Shown here one piece after another: positions 7,818 to 16,876 of a stretch of 64,000 nt of DNA. Each line of letters begins with the position of its first letter. Position 1 is the first letter of the stretch. Source of the stretch: JBCBCP01 sp038530575 (lineage in GTDB: Bacteria; Pseudomonadota; Alphaproteobacteria; Rhodobacterales; Rhodobacteraceae); assembly GCA_038530575.1 (NCBI GenBank), contig JBCBCP010000003.1, positions 77,279 to 141,278 of the forward strand. Reading direction: 5' to 3'. The position numbers and the translations under genes were made by a program. The notes under the pieces are model-generated. The model saw only the letters and a program-made list of their open reading frames with translations. It did not search any database and was not told the DNA's origin.

Positions 7818-8701
7818 TTCGGCTCCTCTGTGTAGATGCCCAGCGCATGGCGGCGGGCGTGAAACTTTTCGACCCGCGCGACAATCTCGGGCGAGGCAAC
7901 GGCGATGACAAAGGATAGCAAGGTCTCGAGCAGGGCGATGGTCGAAACCGACGACGGAAAGAACTGAGGCGTCGCTGCTGAGACGATAAAGCCGTGATCG
8001 GCGGCCCGGATGATGGGGGAGGCGGGGCTGTCGGACAGGGCCACGACGGTAACGCCCTGCTGGCGCGCCAGCTCAACCGCTTCGACCACCTCGCGCCGGT
8101 AGGGGCGACAGGTGATGGCGATTAGAACGTCACGCCTGTCCGCCCAGGCCAGATCGTCGATAGGAACAGACCCGGGGCGCGGGATGGCGTGGAACTGAAC
8201 CATGCCGGTAGAGGCCAAATAGGTGAAGTTGCGCGCATTGGAGTTGTTCACGCCGACCCCCAGCGTAAAGACCCGCCGCGCGGCCCATATCGCATCCGCA
8301 GCAGTCTTCAGTTGCGGCTCGGTGATGTTTGCAAAGGTGTCTTCGATGTTTTGCAAAGCGGCTGACACCATGTCGGCATAAAGCCCGCCCAGCTCTCCCT
8401 TGGCGCTGATATCCTGCAACCAGCGCGCCCGGTCCGGGAAAGAGGCAGAGCCGGCCCGAATCGCGGCCCGAAACGGCTCACGGAAATCCTCGTAGCCATC
8501 GAACCCTGCCGCCCGCGCCATGCGCACGAACGTGTTGGGTTTCACCTGCGCGGCTGCCGCGATCTCGCGCACGGTGGACACACCCACATCCTGCGGGTTT
8601 TCAAGCACATATGTCGCTGCCTTGCGCGCCTCGGGGGAGAGGTCCTCAAGGCCGCCGGCAAGGCGCTCAAGTACGGTAGATGGCATATTTGTGTCATTCA
8701 T
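7814..8701 (-). CDS. MurR/RpiR family transcriptional regulator
   Basis: This 295-residue regulator has an N-terminal helix-turn-helix of the RpiR type (TVREIAAAAQVKPNTFVRMARAAGF, about residues 40-65). A SIS sugar-isomerase-like domain follows (about 125-260), with FTLGVGVNNSNARNF and the VVALSDSPASPI segment. RpiR proteins usually sense phosphorylated sugars or similar ligands. This one heads a catabolic operon and diverges from the flavoprotein operon by 66 bp, so it is the obvious candidate controller of both arms. A short inverted repeat in that gap could be its binding site. Confidence 0.9.
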   Translation of the reverse strand: MNDTNMPSTVLERLAGGLEDLSPEARKAATYVLENPQDVGVSTVREIAAAAQVKPNTFVRMARAAGFDGYEDFREPFRAAIRAGSASFPDRARWLQDISAKGELGGLYADMVSAALQNIEDTFANITEPQLKTAADAIWAARRVFTLGVGVNNSNARNFTYLASTGMVQFHAIPRPGSVPIDDLAWADRRDVLIAITCRPYRREVVEAVELARQQGVTVVALSDSPASPIIRAADHGFIVSAATPQFFPSSVSTIALLETLLSFVIAVASPEIVARVEKFHARRHALGIYTEEPK

Positions 8702-8712
8702 GATTGACGACG

Positions 8713-8724
8713 GTACAGATGTAC
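8713..8724. promoter_or_regulatory. candidate operator in the divergent control region
   Basis: GTACA and TGTAC arms separated by GA form a 12-bp inverted repeat in the middle of the 66-bp gap between the divergent rpiR-type and flavoprotein genes. The location suits a regulator of both operons, most simply the adjacent RpiR protein. The arms are short and this is the only copy I noticed. Confidence 0.35.
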
Positions 8725-8767
8725 GCCAAGCCTGCCAAGAGAGATTTGCAGCGAAAGGCGCATCCCG

Positions 8768-11260
8768 ATGTCAGAATTTCCGACCCAAGCCCGTGTTGTC
8801 ATCGTTGGAGGGGGTGTGATGGGGGTGGGCCTTGCCTATCACCTCGCGCATGAAGGCTGGACTGACGTTGTCCTGCTGGAAAAGGCCGAACTGACCAGCG
8901 GTAGCACGTGGCACGCAGCAGGGCAGATCACCCATTCCACGTCGAGCTTCGGTTTGGGCAAATGCGTGGACTACAACATTGGTCTCTACTCCGGCGCGCT
9001 GGAGCGCGAGACCGGGCAGGCCGTCACATGGCACGGCTGTGGCTCCTTCCGCCTCGCCTATAATGAGGATGAAATGGACTGGCTGCGCCACACGCTGTCG
9101 GTGGGCCGCTCGCTGGGCTTCAACATCGAACTGGTCGGGCCGGAGCGCGTTGCGCAGCTTCATCCGTTCTATAATCTCGACGGGGTTCTCGGCGCGCTGC
9201 ACACCCCCGATGATGGCCACGTCGACCCCACCAACGTGACCATGGCGATGGCCGCGGGCGCCCGCGCGCTGGGCACGCGGATCATCCGCCGCTGCCGCGC
9301 AACGAACATCACCCGTCAGGGCGATGACTGGGTGGTCGAGACCGAACAGGGCACCATCCGATGCGAGCATGTTGTGAATGCCGGCGGGACCTATGCGCGG
9401 CAGATGGGCGAATGGTCCGGCTTGCAACTGCCCATGACGTCGATGACGCACCACTATTTTGTCACAGAAAACGTGCCCGAGTTCGCCGATCTGGAGGCCG
9501 AGCTGCCCGTGATCCGCGATGACGCGAAAGTCTCCGGCTATATCCGGATGGAGCAGAAGCGCGGCCTGATCGGCATCTACGAGAAAGCAAACCCTAACAC
9601 CGTCTGGGAAGACCACTGTCCTTGGGAGGCGGAAAACGAGCTGTTTGATGCCGACTATGACCGCATCATGCCGTGGCTCGAGGAATCGCTGAACCGTATG
9701 CCGATCTTCGCGGAGCTTGGCATCACCCGCGAAGTGCATGGCGCGATCAGCCACCCGCCCGACGGCAACCCGCTGATTGGCCCTGTGGCCGGTGCGCCAA
9801 ATTACTGGTGTTGCTGCGGCACGCAAATCGGCATCGGCTGGGGCCCGGGCCTGACGCGCGAACTGGCCCGTTGGATGGTGCATGGCGCCGCGGACATCTC
9901 CATGCGTGAATATGACCCGCGCCGCTTCGGCCCCTACGCCACCAAGGACTGGCAGGTGATCAAGGCCAAGGAAGACTACTGCCTGCGGCACGAGATCCCG
10001 TTTCCCCACTTCAACCGCCTCGCCGGCCGCCCGGTCAAACCCTCGCCGCTTTATGATCGTCTCAAAGTGGCGGGCGCGGTGCACGAAGAGGTTTTTGGCT
10101 TCGAGCGCCCGCGCTGGTTCGCGCGGGACGGTGTCGAGCAGCGCGACCACTACGGCTTTGGCCGCACGCCGGTGCACAACATCATAGCTGCCGAAGTCGA
10201 AGCGGTGCGTGAGCGCGCAGGCATCATGGACATAACGGCCTTCACCAAGGTGCGTGTCAGTGGCCCTGATGCGGCAGCCTTCTTGAGCCCGCTGATCGCC
10301 AATAAACTGCCCAAGAAAAATGGCTCCATCGGCCTCACTCACATGCTGAACCGCCGGGGCCGGATCGAGCTTGAGACGACCGTTGTCCGCCTAGGCGGCG
10401 GTGAGGGCCCCGCACTGTCCCAGACTTTCTCCGGCGAGGACGGCGACAGCTTCTACCTTGTCTGCGCGGCCTTCTTCGAACAGCGCCTGATGGACCACCT
10501 TGCCGCACATAAGGGCACGCAAGACGTCACCATCAAAAGCCTGTCACAGCGCTTCGGTGCACTGTCCCTGACAGGTCCCGCATCCCGCGACATCCTTGCA
10601 GTCTGCACCGCTGCAGACCTCAGCAATGCCGGCTTCCGCTGGTTGTCGACCCAGTCAATTCAGATCGCTGGCCATGAGGTCATGGCCCTGCGTGTCTCGT
10701 ACGCAGGCGAACTGGGTTGGGAGCTGCACATGCCTTGGGACAGTGTGCTGCCGGTCTACGACGCGCTGTGGGCTGCGGGAAAGGCCCACGGACTGGAAAA
10801 CTACGGCAGCTTTGCGATGAACGTGCTGCGCATGGAAAAGGGCTTCAAGGGCGCGGGCGAGCTGACGAACGAGGTCACGCTGGCCGAGGCGGACGTTCTG
10901 CGCTTTGTCGACACCTCCAAGGAGTTCGTTGGCAAGGACAAGACGCTGAACACCGATTTGCCGTGGGTCTGCGCCTATCTGGAAATCGAACCTGACGGTG
11001 CGCATGACGGTCACGGCGGCGAGGCCGTCTTGATGGATGGCAGTGTCGTGGGCTCCACCGCCTCTGTCGTGTTCGCCCCAACGGTCGGCAAAATCCTTGC
11101 CTTTGCCTACGTGAAACCACATGCGGCAAGTGCTGATTGCGACCTGCAGGTCGTAATTGCAGGAGAAACTCGCCGCGCCCGCGTCCTCACTGAGCCTGCC
11201 TATGATCCTGCATCCCTACGCCCGCGTACGGATGCCAAGCAGCCGGAGCCCGCCCAGTGA
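8768..11260 (+). CDS. dimethylglycine/sarcosine dehydrogenase-like FAD and folate enzyme
   Basis: This 830-residue protein has an N-terminal DAO-type FAD domain (VVIVGGGVMGVGLAYHLA, residues 10-25) and a C-terminal GcvT-like aminomethyltransferase domain (about 420-820). H49 in SGSTWHAAG is placed like the histidine that carries covalent FAD in dimethylglycine dehydrogenase. Such enzymes oxidise an N-methyl group and can pass the one-carbon unit to tetrahydrofolate. It opens the plus-strand arm of the island, and its stop overlaps the next gene by 4 bp. With the Rieske protein across the divergent promoter it would complete stepwise demethylation. The exact amine substrate is not determined by the sequence. 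Confidence 0.9.
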   Translation: MSEFPTQARVVIVGGGVMGVGLAYHLAHEGWTDVVLLEKAELTSGSTWHAAGQITHSTSSFGLGKCVDYNIGLYSGALERETGQAVTWHGCGSFRLAYNEDEMDWLRHTLSVGRSLGFNIELVGPERVAQLHPFYNLDGVLGALHTPDDGHVDPTNVTMAMAAGARALGTRIIRRCRATNITRQGDDWVVETEQGTIRCEHVVNAGGTYARQMGEWSGLQLPMTSMTHHYFVTENVPEFADLEAELPVIRDDAKVSGYIRMEQKRGLIGIYEKANPNTVWEDHCPWEAENELFDADYDRIMPWLEESLNRMPIFAELGITREVHGAISHPPDGNPLIGPVAGAPNYWCCCGTQIGIGWGPGLTRELARWMVHGAADISMREYDPRRFGPYATKDWQVIKAKEDYCLRHEIPFPHFNRLAGRPVKPSPLYDRLKVAGAVHEEVFGFERPRWFARDGVEQRDHYGFGRTPVHNIIAAEVEAVRERAGIMDITAFTKVRVSGPDAAAFLSPLIANKLPKKNGSIGLTHMLNRRGRIELETTVVRLGGGEGPALSQTFSGEDGDSFYLVCAAFFEQRLMDHLAAHKGTQDVTIKSLSQRFGALSLTGPASRDILAVCTAADLSNAGFRWLSTQSIQIAGHEVMALRVSYAGELGWELHMPWDSVLPVYDALWAAGKAHGLENYGSFAMNVLRMEKGFKGAGELTNEVTLAEADVLRFVDTSKEFVGKDKTLNTDLPWVCAYLEIEPDGAHDGHGGEAVLMDGSVVGSTASVVFAPTVGKILAFAYVKPHAASADCDLQVVIAGETRRARVLTEPAYDPASLRPRTDAKQPEPAQ

Positions 11261-12351
11261 GCGACACCATGAACGCCGTTGTCCTGCACCGCCATGGCGG
11301 TCTGGACGCGCTGGAATTTCACGTCGACTGGCCCAAACCGGCCCCGGGGCCGGACGACGTGCTGATCCGCGTTGGCGCCTGCGGGCTGAACAACACCGAC
11401 GTCAACACCCGCTCGGGCTGGTATTCCAAGGCGGTGACCGATGCGACCACGGGCGGGGCATTTGACGAGGTCGACGATGCAGACCCGACATGGGGCGGCG
11501 CACCGATCACCCTGCCGCGCATCCAGGGCGCTGATGCTGTCGGCGAGGTGGTCGCCGTTGGCGCAAATGCGCCGCAAGAGCTTGTAGGCAAGCGCGTGCT
11601 CACCGACGGCTGGCTGCGCGACTGGTCTGACCCGATGAACATGGACAAGGCTGGATATTTCGGCTCTGAACGCGATGGCGGCTTTGCCCAGTTCTGCACC
11701 TCCGATCACCGAAACGTGGGCGTGATCGACAGCCCGCTCAGCGACGCCGAACTTGCCACCTTTTCCTGCAGCTACACAACTGCCGAGGGCATGTTGGTAC
11801 GCGCGAACGTAGGGCAGGGAGATCACGTCCTTGTCACCGGCGCCTCCGGCGGCGTTGGCGGCGCGCTGGTGCAACTGGCCAAGCGGCGCGGCGCAACCGT
11901 TATCGCGCTCGCGTCCGAGGCCAAGCACGACCAGATGACCGGGTTGGGCGCGGATGTCCTCTTGGGCCGCACGCCCGCAGATCTCAAGGCAGAGCTAAAG
12001 CGCACCACCGGCCGCGATACCGTTGACGTGGTTGCCGACATCGTTGGCGGGCCCTATTTCGGCACCGTCATTGACGCGCTCGCCCGCGGGGGCCGCTACA
12101 CGTGTTCGGGCGCGATCGCCGGCCCCATGGTCGAGCTGGACTTGCGCACCTTCTACCTGCGCGATCTGACATTTACGGGCTCCACCGTGATCCCGCCGCA
12201 CATCTTCGGCGACCTGATCGGCTACATCGAACGCGAAGAGGTCAAGCCGATCCTCGCCGCCACCTATCCGCTCGAAGACCTGCACGCCGCGCAGCAAGCC
12301 TTCATCGACAAAGCCCATGTTGGCAACATCGTCGTCACGCCCTGGCCCTGA
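11257..12351 (+). CDS. MDR-superfamily zinc-independent alcohol/quinone oxidoreductase
   Basis: This 364-residue medium-chain dehydrogenase/reductase has a Rossmann fold around VLVTGASGGVGGALVQLAKRRGA (about residues 190-212). The N-terminal catalytic loop reads GACGLNNTDVNTRSGWY, the N-x-x-D pattern of quinone-oxidoreductase-like members, and the four-cysteine structural zinc lobe is absent. It probably uses NADPH or NADH to reduce or oxidise a carbonyl, enone or acryloyl-type intermediate. It overlaps the upstream flavoprotein gene by 4 bp and is followed 4 bp later by the double-cupin gene. It does not look like the acryloyl-CoA reductase AcuI of DMSP pathways, though it could serve a similar purpose. 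Confidence 0.85.
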   Translation: MSDTMNAVVLHRHGGLDALEFHVDWPKPAPGPDDVLIRVGACGLNNTDVNTRSGWYSKAVTDATTGGAFDEVDDADPTWGGAPITLPRIQGADAVGEVVAVGANAPQELVGKRVLTDGWLRDWSDPMNMDKAGYFGSERDGGFAQFCTSDHRNVGVIDSPLSDAELATFSCSYTTAEGMLVRANVGQGDHVLVTGASGGVGGALVQLAKRRGATVIALASEAKHDQMTGLGADVLLGRTPADLKAELKRTTGRDTVDVVADIVGGPYFGTVIDALARGGRYTCSGAIAGPMVELDLRTFYLRDLTFTGSTVIPPHIFGDLIGYIEREEVKPILAATYPLEDLHAAQQAFIDKAHVGNIVVTPWP

Positions 12352-12355
12352 CCCC

Positions 12356-13552
12356 ATGACCGTCACCGAACTCACCCAGGCCGAAGCCGCCTTTCGCACC
12401 CTTCTGAATGCCGCCCGCGCGCTGATGGACGGCTGCCCGGAGCTCACCGTGTTCTCCGGCCCCTTACCGGACGCGCCCTTCGCGCCGCGCGCGGCGCACG
12501 CCGTCCCGATGCTGGGCACGCTGCAAGCGATGCTGCCAACGCCGCAGGCCGAGGACGCCAACGCCAACGCTGCATTTGTCCGCGCCGTGCATGCGGTCGC
12601 CCCGTTCGCCGAATGGCGGCGCAGCTATTCAGAGGCCGAAGTCGGCGCTGACTTCCTCGCCCGCTACGGTTGGTTCGAACTCCTCGGCCCCGAGGGACAT
12701 TTCCAATGCGACACCCACCGCGCCTACGTGGGCATCTGGGGAAGCGATCTTTACTACCCCTGGCACGCCCACGAGGCCGAAGAGATCTATTACTGCGCCG
12801 CGGGCTCCGCGATTTTCGAGGCCGAAGGCGACGCGCCAGCCGTCCTGACCCCCGGCCAGACCAAGGCCCATACCGGCCACCAGCCCCACGCCATGACGAC
12901 CCAAGGCAGCCCCATCCTGACTTTCGTGCTCTGGCGCGGGCCCGGCATGGCGGGCAAACCCGCGATGACGGACCCCGCAGACGCGCTGCTGACCGAAGTC
13001 GTTGCGCTGCAGGACCGCACCCCGGCACTCGCCGATTTTGGACGGCTTTCCAAGGCCCTGCCCAAACGTTCCGTCACGCCGCACCCCATTCCCGCCGCGG
13101 CCCTGATGGCTGCCGAACCGGCGCTCACATCGCCGGGCCATGCGGGGCTGTGCGCCGCGATCCAGGCGTACGGGCCGCACGCTCACTGGCGCGAGACCTA
13201 CCGCGGCACCGCCATACCGCCCGGCTTTTTGGACCGTTTCGGCTGCTTCGCGCTCGCCGGCCCGAATGCGCCCTTCGCGGCGCAGGACATTGCGGCCTTC
13301 TTTGTCTACATGCCACCGGGCCTGCACTACCCGTGGCACGAACACCCCGCCGAAGAGCTGTACTACATCCTCGCCGGTAGCGCCCGGTTCCGCGTCGGCA
13401 CCGAGCCGGAACGGACCCTCCACGCGGGCGATCACGTCTTTCATGCCTCCGGCGCGCCGCACATGACCGTCACCGACGACGCCCCGATGCTCGCCCTTGT
13501 CCTGTGGCGCGGGGATCTCGCCACGCGCCCCGTCCTCAGCAGCGCGCCATGA
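12356..13552 (+). CDS. tandem-duplicated DddQ-like cupin (putative DMSP lyase family fusion)
   Basis: This 398-residue protein consists of two DddQ-type units of about 200 residues each, in one uninterrupted frame. Each has YPWHxHxAEExYY. The candidate metal/catalytic residues are H139, E143, Y145 and H178 in the first unit, and H330, E334, Y336 and H369 in the second. DddQ (about 200 residues) is a cupin that cleaves DMSP to dimethyl sulfide and acrylate, using an H-x3-E-x-Y set plus a later His. Both halves keep all of them, so both may be active. The ATG at 12356 lies just after the previous stop, and the stop overlaps the next gene by 4 bp. Given the betaine-type neighbours, the substrate may be DMSP or an analogue. 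Confidence 0.8.
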   Translation: MTVTELTQAEAAFRTLLNAARALMDGCPELTVFSGPLPDAPFAPRAAHAVPMLGTLQAMLPTPQAEDANANAAFVRAVHAVAPFAEWRRSYSEAEVGADFLARYGWFELLGPEGHFQCDTHRAYVGIWGSDLYYPWHAHEAEEIYYCAAGSAIFEAEGDAPAVLTPGQTKAHTGHQPHAMTTQGSPILTFVLWRGPGMAGKPAMTDPADALLTEVVALQDRTPALADFGRLSKALPKRSVTPHPIPAAALMAAEPALTSPGHAGLCAAIQAYGPHAHWRETYRGTAIPPGFLDRFGCFALAGPNAPFAAQDIAAFFVYMPPGLHYPWHEHPAEELYYILAGSARFRVGTEPERTLHAGDHVFHASGAPHMTVTDDAPMLALVLWRGDLATRPVLSSAP

Positions 13553-14652
13553 AGATCACCCGCCTCGCGCTGCACCAGACCGACCTGCCTTACGTGGGCG
13601 GCACATATACCTGGGGCGCGGGCAATCCGCTAACCGTCGCGCGCGCCTCCGTCGTGGTGGTTGAGACTGACGCGGGCCTGACCGGCTGCGGTGAATTCAC
13701 CCCTTGCGGCGAAAACTACATGGTCGCCTTCTCGGGCGGCACTGCGGGCGTCTTTGCCCACCTCGCCCCGCGCCTTCTGGGCGAAGACCCGCGTCAGCTT
13801 GCCCGGATCGAAGGGATCATGGACGGCGCGCTGCAGGGCCACGGCTACGCCAAAAGCCCAATCGACATCGCCTGCTGGGATATCCTCGGCCAGGCCACGG
13901 GCCAGCCGCTCTGGATGCTGCTCGGCGGCAAGCTCACGGACGGCGCGCCCATGTACCGCGTCGCCCCGCAGAAACCGCTTGAGGAGACCCGCGCGGAACT
14001 CGCCCAGCACCGCGCCGCCGGCTACCGCCAGTTTCAGGTCAAGGTCGGCGCCGACTGGCGCGGGGATATCGACCGCATCCAGATGACCATCCCGCTCTTG
14101 CAGCCCGGCGAACGGGCCATGGCCGACGCCAACCAGGGCTGGCGCGTGGATGATGCAATCCGCGTCGCAAACGCGACACGCGGGCTCGACTTCATCCTCG
14201 AACAGCCCTGCAAGACCTATGAGGAGTGTCAGCAGGTGCGTCGCGTCGCGGACCAGCCCATGAAGCTCGACGAGTGCATCACCGGTTTGTACGCCGCGCA
14301 GCGCATTGTGCAGGATCGGGGGGCAGAGATTTGCTGCCTCAAGATCTCCAACCTTGGCGGGCTGACAAAGGCGCGCCGGGTCCGCGACTTCCTGCTGGAA
14401 AACCGCATGCCGGTCGTCAGCGAGGACAGCTGGGGCGGAGAGATCACCTCCGCCGCCGTCGCGCATTTCGCGGCCTCCACCCCGCCCGAATACCTGATCA
14501 ACACCACGGACCTGATGAACTACAACACCCGCTCGACCGGCACGGGCGGCCCAACCGTTGCCCAAGGCCGCCTCTACGCAACAGACACCCCCGGACTTGG
14601 CGCCGCGCCCGATTGGGACAGCCTTGGCGCGCCGCTGATGGAGGTCGCCTGA
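13549..14652 (+). CDS. mandelate racemase/muconate lactonizing family enzyme 1
   Basis: This 367-residue enolase-superfamily enzyme has an N-terminal capping domain and a TIM-barrel. Metal ligands are D193, E218 (in EQPC) and D241. The two acid/base lysines are K165 (FQVKVG) and K265 (CLKISNLGGL), one on each face of the substrate. A Lys-Lys pair is the arrangement of racemases and epimerases, including the hydroxyproline-betaine epimerase HpbD, which is similar in length and lysine position. The ATG overlaps the cupin stop by 4 bp. It is the first of three tandem paralogues that all begin MKIT. Confidence 0.88.
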   Translation: MKITRLALHQTDLPYVGGTYTWGAGNPLTVARASVVVVETDAGLTGCGEFTPCGENYMVAFSGGTAGVFAHLAPRLLGEDPRQLARIEGIMDGALQGHGYAKSPIDIACWDILGQATGQPLWMLLGGKLTDGAPMYRVAPQKPLEETRAELAQHRAAGYRQFQVKVGADWRGDIDRIQMTIPLLQPGERAMADANQGWRVDDAIRVANATRGLDFILEQPCKTYEECQQVRRVADQPMKLDECITGLYAAQRIVQDRGAEICCLKISNLGGLTKARRVRDFLLENRMPVVSEDSWGGEITSAAVAHFAASTPPEYLINTTDLMNYNTRSTGTGGPTVAQGRLYATDTPGLGAAPDWDSLGAPLMEVA

Positions 14653-14656
14653 CACC

Positions 14657-15763
14657 ATGAAAATCACCTCCATCACCGTCTACCGCGCCGATCTGCCGCT
14701 CGAACATCCCTACTGGCTGTCGGGCGGCCGGCTGAAGTTCGAATGCCTCGATGCAACCTTCGTCAAGCTTGAGACAGACGAAGGGCTGACCGGCTGGGGG
14801 GAGGGCACGCCCTGGGGCCACACCTACGTACCGGCGCACGGCCCCGGGATCCGCGCCGGGATCGAAACGATGGCACGTTTTGTCCTCGGCCTCGATCCGC
14901 GCCGCGTGCTCGATGTTGAACGCGCGATGGACCTTGCGCTGCCGGGCCACTTCTATGCCAAAAGCCCGATCGACATGGCCTGCTGGGATATCGCGGGGCA
15001 AGCGGCGGGTCTGCCCATCGCCGACCTGATGGGCAGCCGGACCGAGCGGCCCATCCCCATCGCCTCATCCGTTGGGGCCAAAACCGCCGAAGAGACCCGC
15101 GCCGTGATCGACCGCTACCGCGCGCGCGGCTACGTCGCGCATTCGGTGAAGATCGGCGGCGACGTAGCCCGCGATATCGCCCGCATCCGCGATTGCGAGG
15201 CCTACAAGCAGCCCGGCGATATCATCCTCTACGACGTCAATCGCGGCTGGACGCGCCAGCAGGCGCTGCGCGTGATGCAAGCGACCGAAGACCTCGCCGT
15301 GATGTTCGAACAGCCCTGCGAAAGCCTCGACGACATTGCAGCCATCGCGCAAAAACACGCCGCCCCGGTCTCCGTCGACGAAAGCCTTGTCACTCTGCAG
15401 GATGCGGCGCGGATCGCCCGGGATGGCATCGCGGAAGTCTTCGGCATCAAGCTCAACCGCGTCGGCGGGCTGACCAAAGCCGCCCGCATGCGCGACATCG
15501 CGCTCGCCCATGGCATCGACATGTTCGTGATGGCCACGGGTGGCTCCGTGCTTGCCGATACCGAGGCGCTGCACCTCGCCGCTACCATCCCCGACGCGAA
15601 CTGCCACGCCGTCTGGGCTTGCCAGGACATGATCACGGCCGAGATCGCCGGGGGCAGGGGCCCCCGCGCGACAGACGGCCATCTGAGCTTGCCGGACACG
15701 CCTGGCCTCGGCGTGCACCCGGATGAAACCACACTGACCAAGACTGCGACCTACACACTATGA
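14657..15763 (+). CDS. mandelate racemase/muconate lactonizing family enzyme 2
   Basis: This 368-residue enolase-superfamily enzyme is a paralogue of its two neighbours. The acid/base lysines are K165 (HSVKIGG) and K265 (FGIKLNRVGGL). Metal ligands lie in YDVNRGW, FEQPC and VDES. The C-terminal barrel end has MATGGSVLADTEALHLAA where paralogues 1 and 3 have a DSWGG or DTWGS motif, so its pocket and probably its substrate differ. It starts 4 bp after gene 1, and its stop overlaps gene 3 by 4 bp. It likely epimerises, dehydrates or racemises an intermediate of the same pathway. Confidence 0.87.
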   Translation: MKITSITVYRADLPLEHPYWLSGGRLKFECLDATFVKLETDEGLTGWGEGTPWGHTYVPAHGPGIRAGIETMARFVLGLDPRRVLDVERAMDLALPGHFYAKSPIDMACWDIAGQAAGLPIADLMGSRTERPIPIASSVGAKTAEETRAVIDRYRARGYVAHSVKIGGDVARDIARIRDCEAYKQPGDIILYDVNRGWTRQQALRVMQATEDLAVMFEQPCESLDDIAAIAQKHAAPVSVDESLVTLQDAARIARDGIAEVFGIKLNRVGGLTKAARMRDIALAHGIDMFVMATGGSVLADTEALHLAATIPDANCHAVWACQDMITAEIAGGRGPRATDGHLSLPDTPGLGVHPDETTLTKTATYTL

Positions 15764-16866
15764 AGATCACGTCCCTCACCCTCTGGCTTGTCCCGCTGAC
15801 CAGTCACGAGGCGTACCATATGGCCGGCGGCAAAAGTTGCGAGACGGTGGAAACCGCCGTCCTGCGCGTTGAAACCGATGCTGGTCTCACGGGCTGGGGC
15901 GAAGTCTGTCCGATCCCCCATTACCTGCCTGCCTACGCAAGCGGTGTCGCCCCGGCACTTTCGGAACTCGCCCCGGTCCTGATCGGCGCAGACCCCCGCG
16001 GGCCTGAGGCGCTGATGGCCCGCGCTGACGCCTACCTGATCGATCACCGCTACGCCAAATCCGCCCTCGACATCGCGCTCTGGGACATTACGGGGCAGGC
16101 AGCAGGCCTGCCGCTCTACACCTTGTTGGGTGGACGGCGGCAAGAACGCCTGCCGCTTTATCACTCTATAACCTGCATCGCACCGGATGACATGGTCGAC
16201 ATCGCCAAGGACGCGCAATCCAAGGGCATCGCCCAGTTCCAGTGCAAACTCGGCGCCTCTGGCGACTGGACCACGGATGTCGAACGGCTTGCGAAGGTGC
16301 GCGAAGCGGTCGGCCCCGGCCCGCTGGTCTACGGCGACTGGAATTGCGGCGCCAACCGGCTCGACGCCACGCGCGTCGCCCGCGCCGTGCAGCACCTCGA
16401 CATCATGATCGAACAGCCCTGCGCCACGCTCGAGGATTGCGCAGCGGTCCGCGCCGCCTCAGGCCTCGCGATGAAACTCGACGAGCTGGCCCACGACACG
16501 GAGACACTGCTCAAGGCGCACCACCTTGGCATCCTCGACGCCGTCGCCCTGAAACTCTCGAAATTTGGCGGCCTGTCCGCCACCCGCCGCGCGCGTGATC
16601 TGTGCCTCTACCTCGGCCCAAAACTTTGTGTCGAGGACACATGGGGCAGCGACATTACAACGGCGGCGCTGCTGCACCTCGCCGCTGCCACCCCTCCGGG
16701 CGCAGTTCTGAACACCTGCGATCTGTCCGGCTATGTCGCGCCGCGCCTTGCCCCGAACGCGCCGAGCCGCGAAAACGGCACCATCGCCCCGCCCGAGGGC
16801 CCGGGCCTCGGCATCACCGTCGATGAGGGCATGCTCGGCACGCCCGTCCTTCACTTGGCAGACTAA
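15760..16866 (+). CDS. mandelate racemase/muconate lactonizing family enzyme 3
   Basis: This 368-residue enolase-superfamily enzyme is the third tandem paralogue. The lysine pair is K163 (FQCKLG) and K265 (ALKLSKFGGL), the numbering I recall for the hydroxyproline-betaine 2-epimerase HpbD. EQPC and LDEL supply metal ligands, and the first ligand lies in the unusual YGDWNCGAN. The EDTWGSDITTAA segment and the C-terminal PEGPGLGI also match the proline-betaine-type subgroup. Of the three, it looks closest to that subgroup. It is followed by a 53-bp gap with a strong hairpin before the aminotransferase gene. Confidence 0.88.
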   Translation: MKITSLTLWLVPLTSHEAYHMAGGKSCETVETAVLRVETDAGLTGWGEVCPIPHYLPAYASGVAPALSELAPVLIGADPRGPEALMARADAYLIDHRYAKSALDIALWDITGQAAGLPLYTLLGGRRQERLPLYHSITCIAPDDMVDIAKDAQSKGIAQFQCKLGASGDWTTDVERLAKVREAVGPGPLVYGDWNCGANRLDATRVARAVQHLDIMIEQPCATLEDCAAVRAASGLAMKLDELAHDTETLLKAHHLGILDAVALKLSKFGGLSATRRARDLCLYLGPKLCVEDTWGSDITTAALLHLAAATPPGAVLNTCDLSGYVAPRLAPNAPSRENGTIAPPEGPGLGITVDEGMLGTPVLHLAD

Positions 16867-16876
16867 ACTCCGGGGT

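Noticed and set aside
8771..10342. Long open frame on the minus strand opposite the dimethylglycine-dehydrogenase-like gene
   Set aside because: The plus-strand protein has full domain motifs throughout. The opposite frame has low-complexity Arg/Ala/His composition typical of a high-GC shadow.
11257..12351. AcuI acryloyl-CoA reductase next to a DMSP-lyase-like gene
   Set aside because: It is an MDR protein, but the N-terminal half with a long TTGGAFDEVDDADPTWGG insertion does not resemble AcuI. I kept only the family call.
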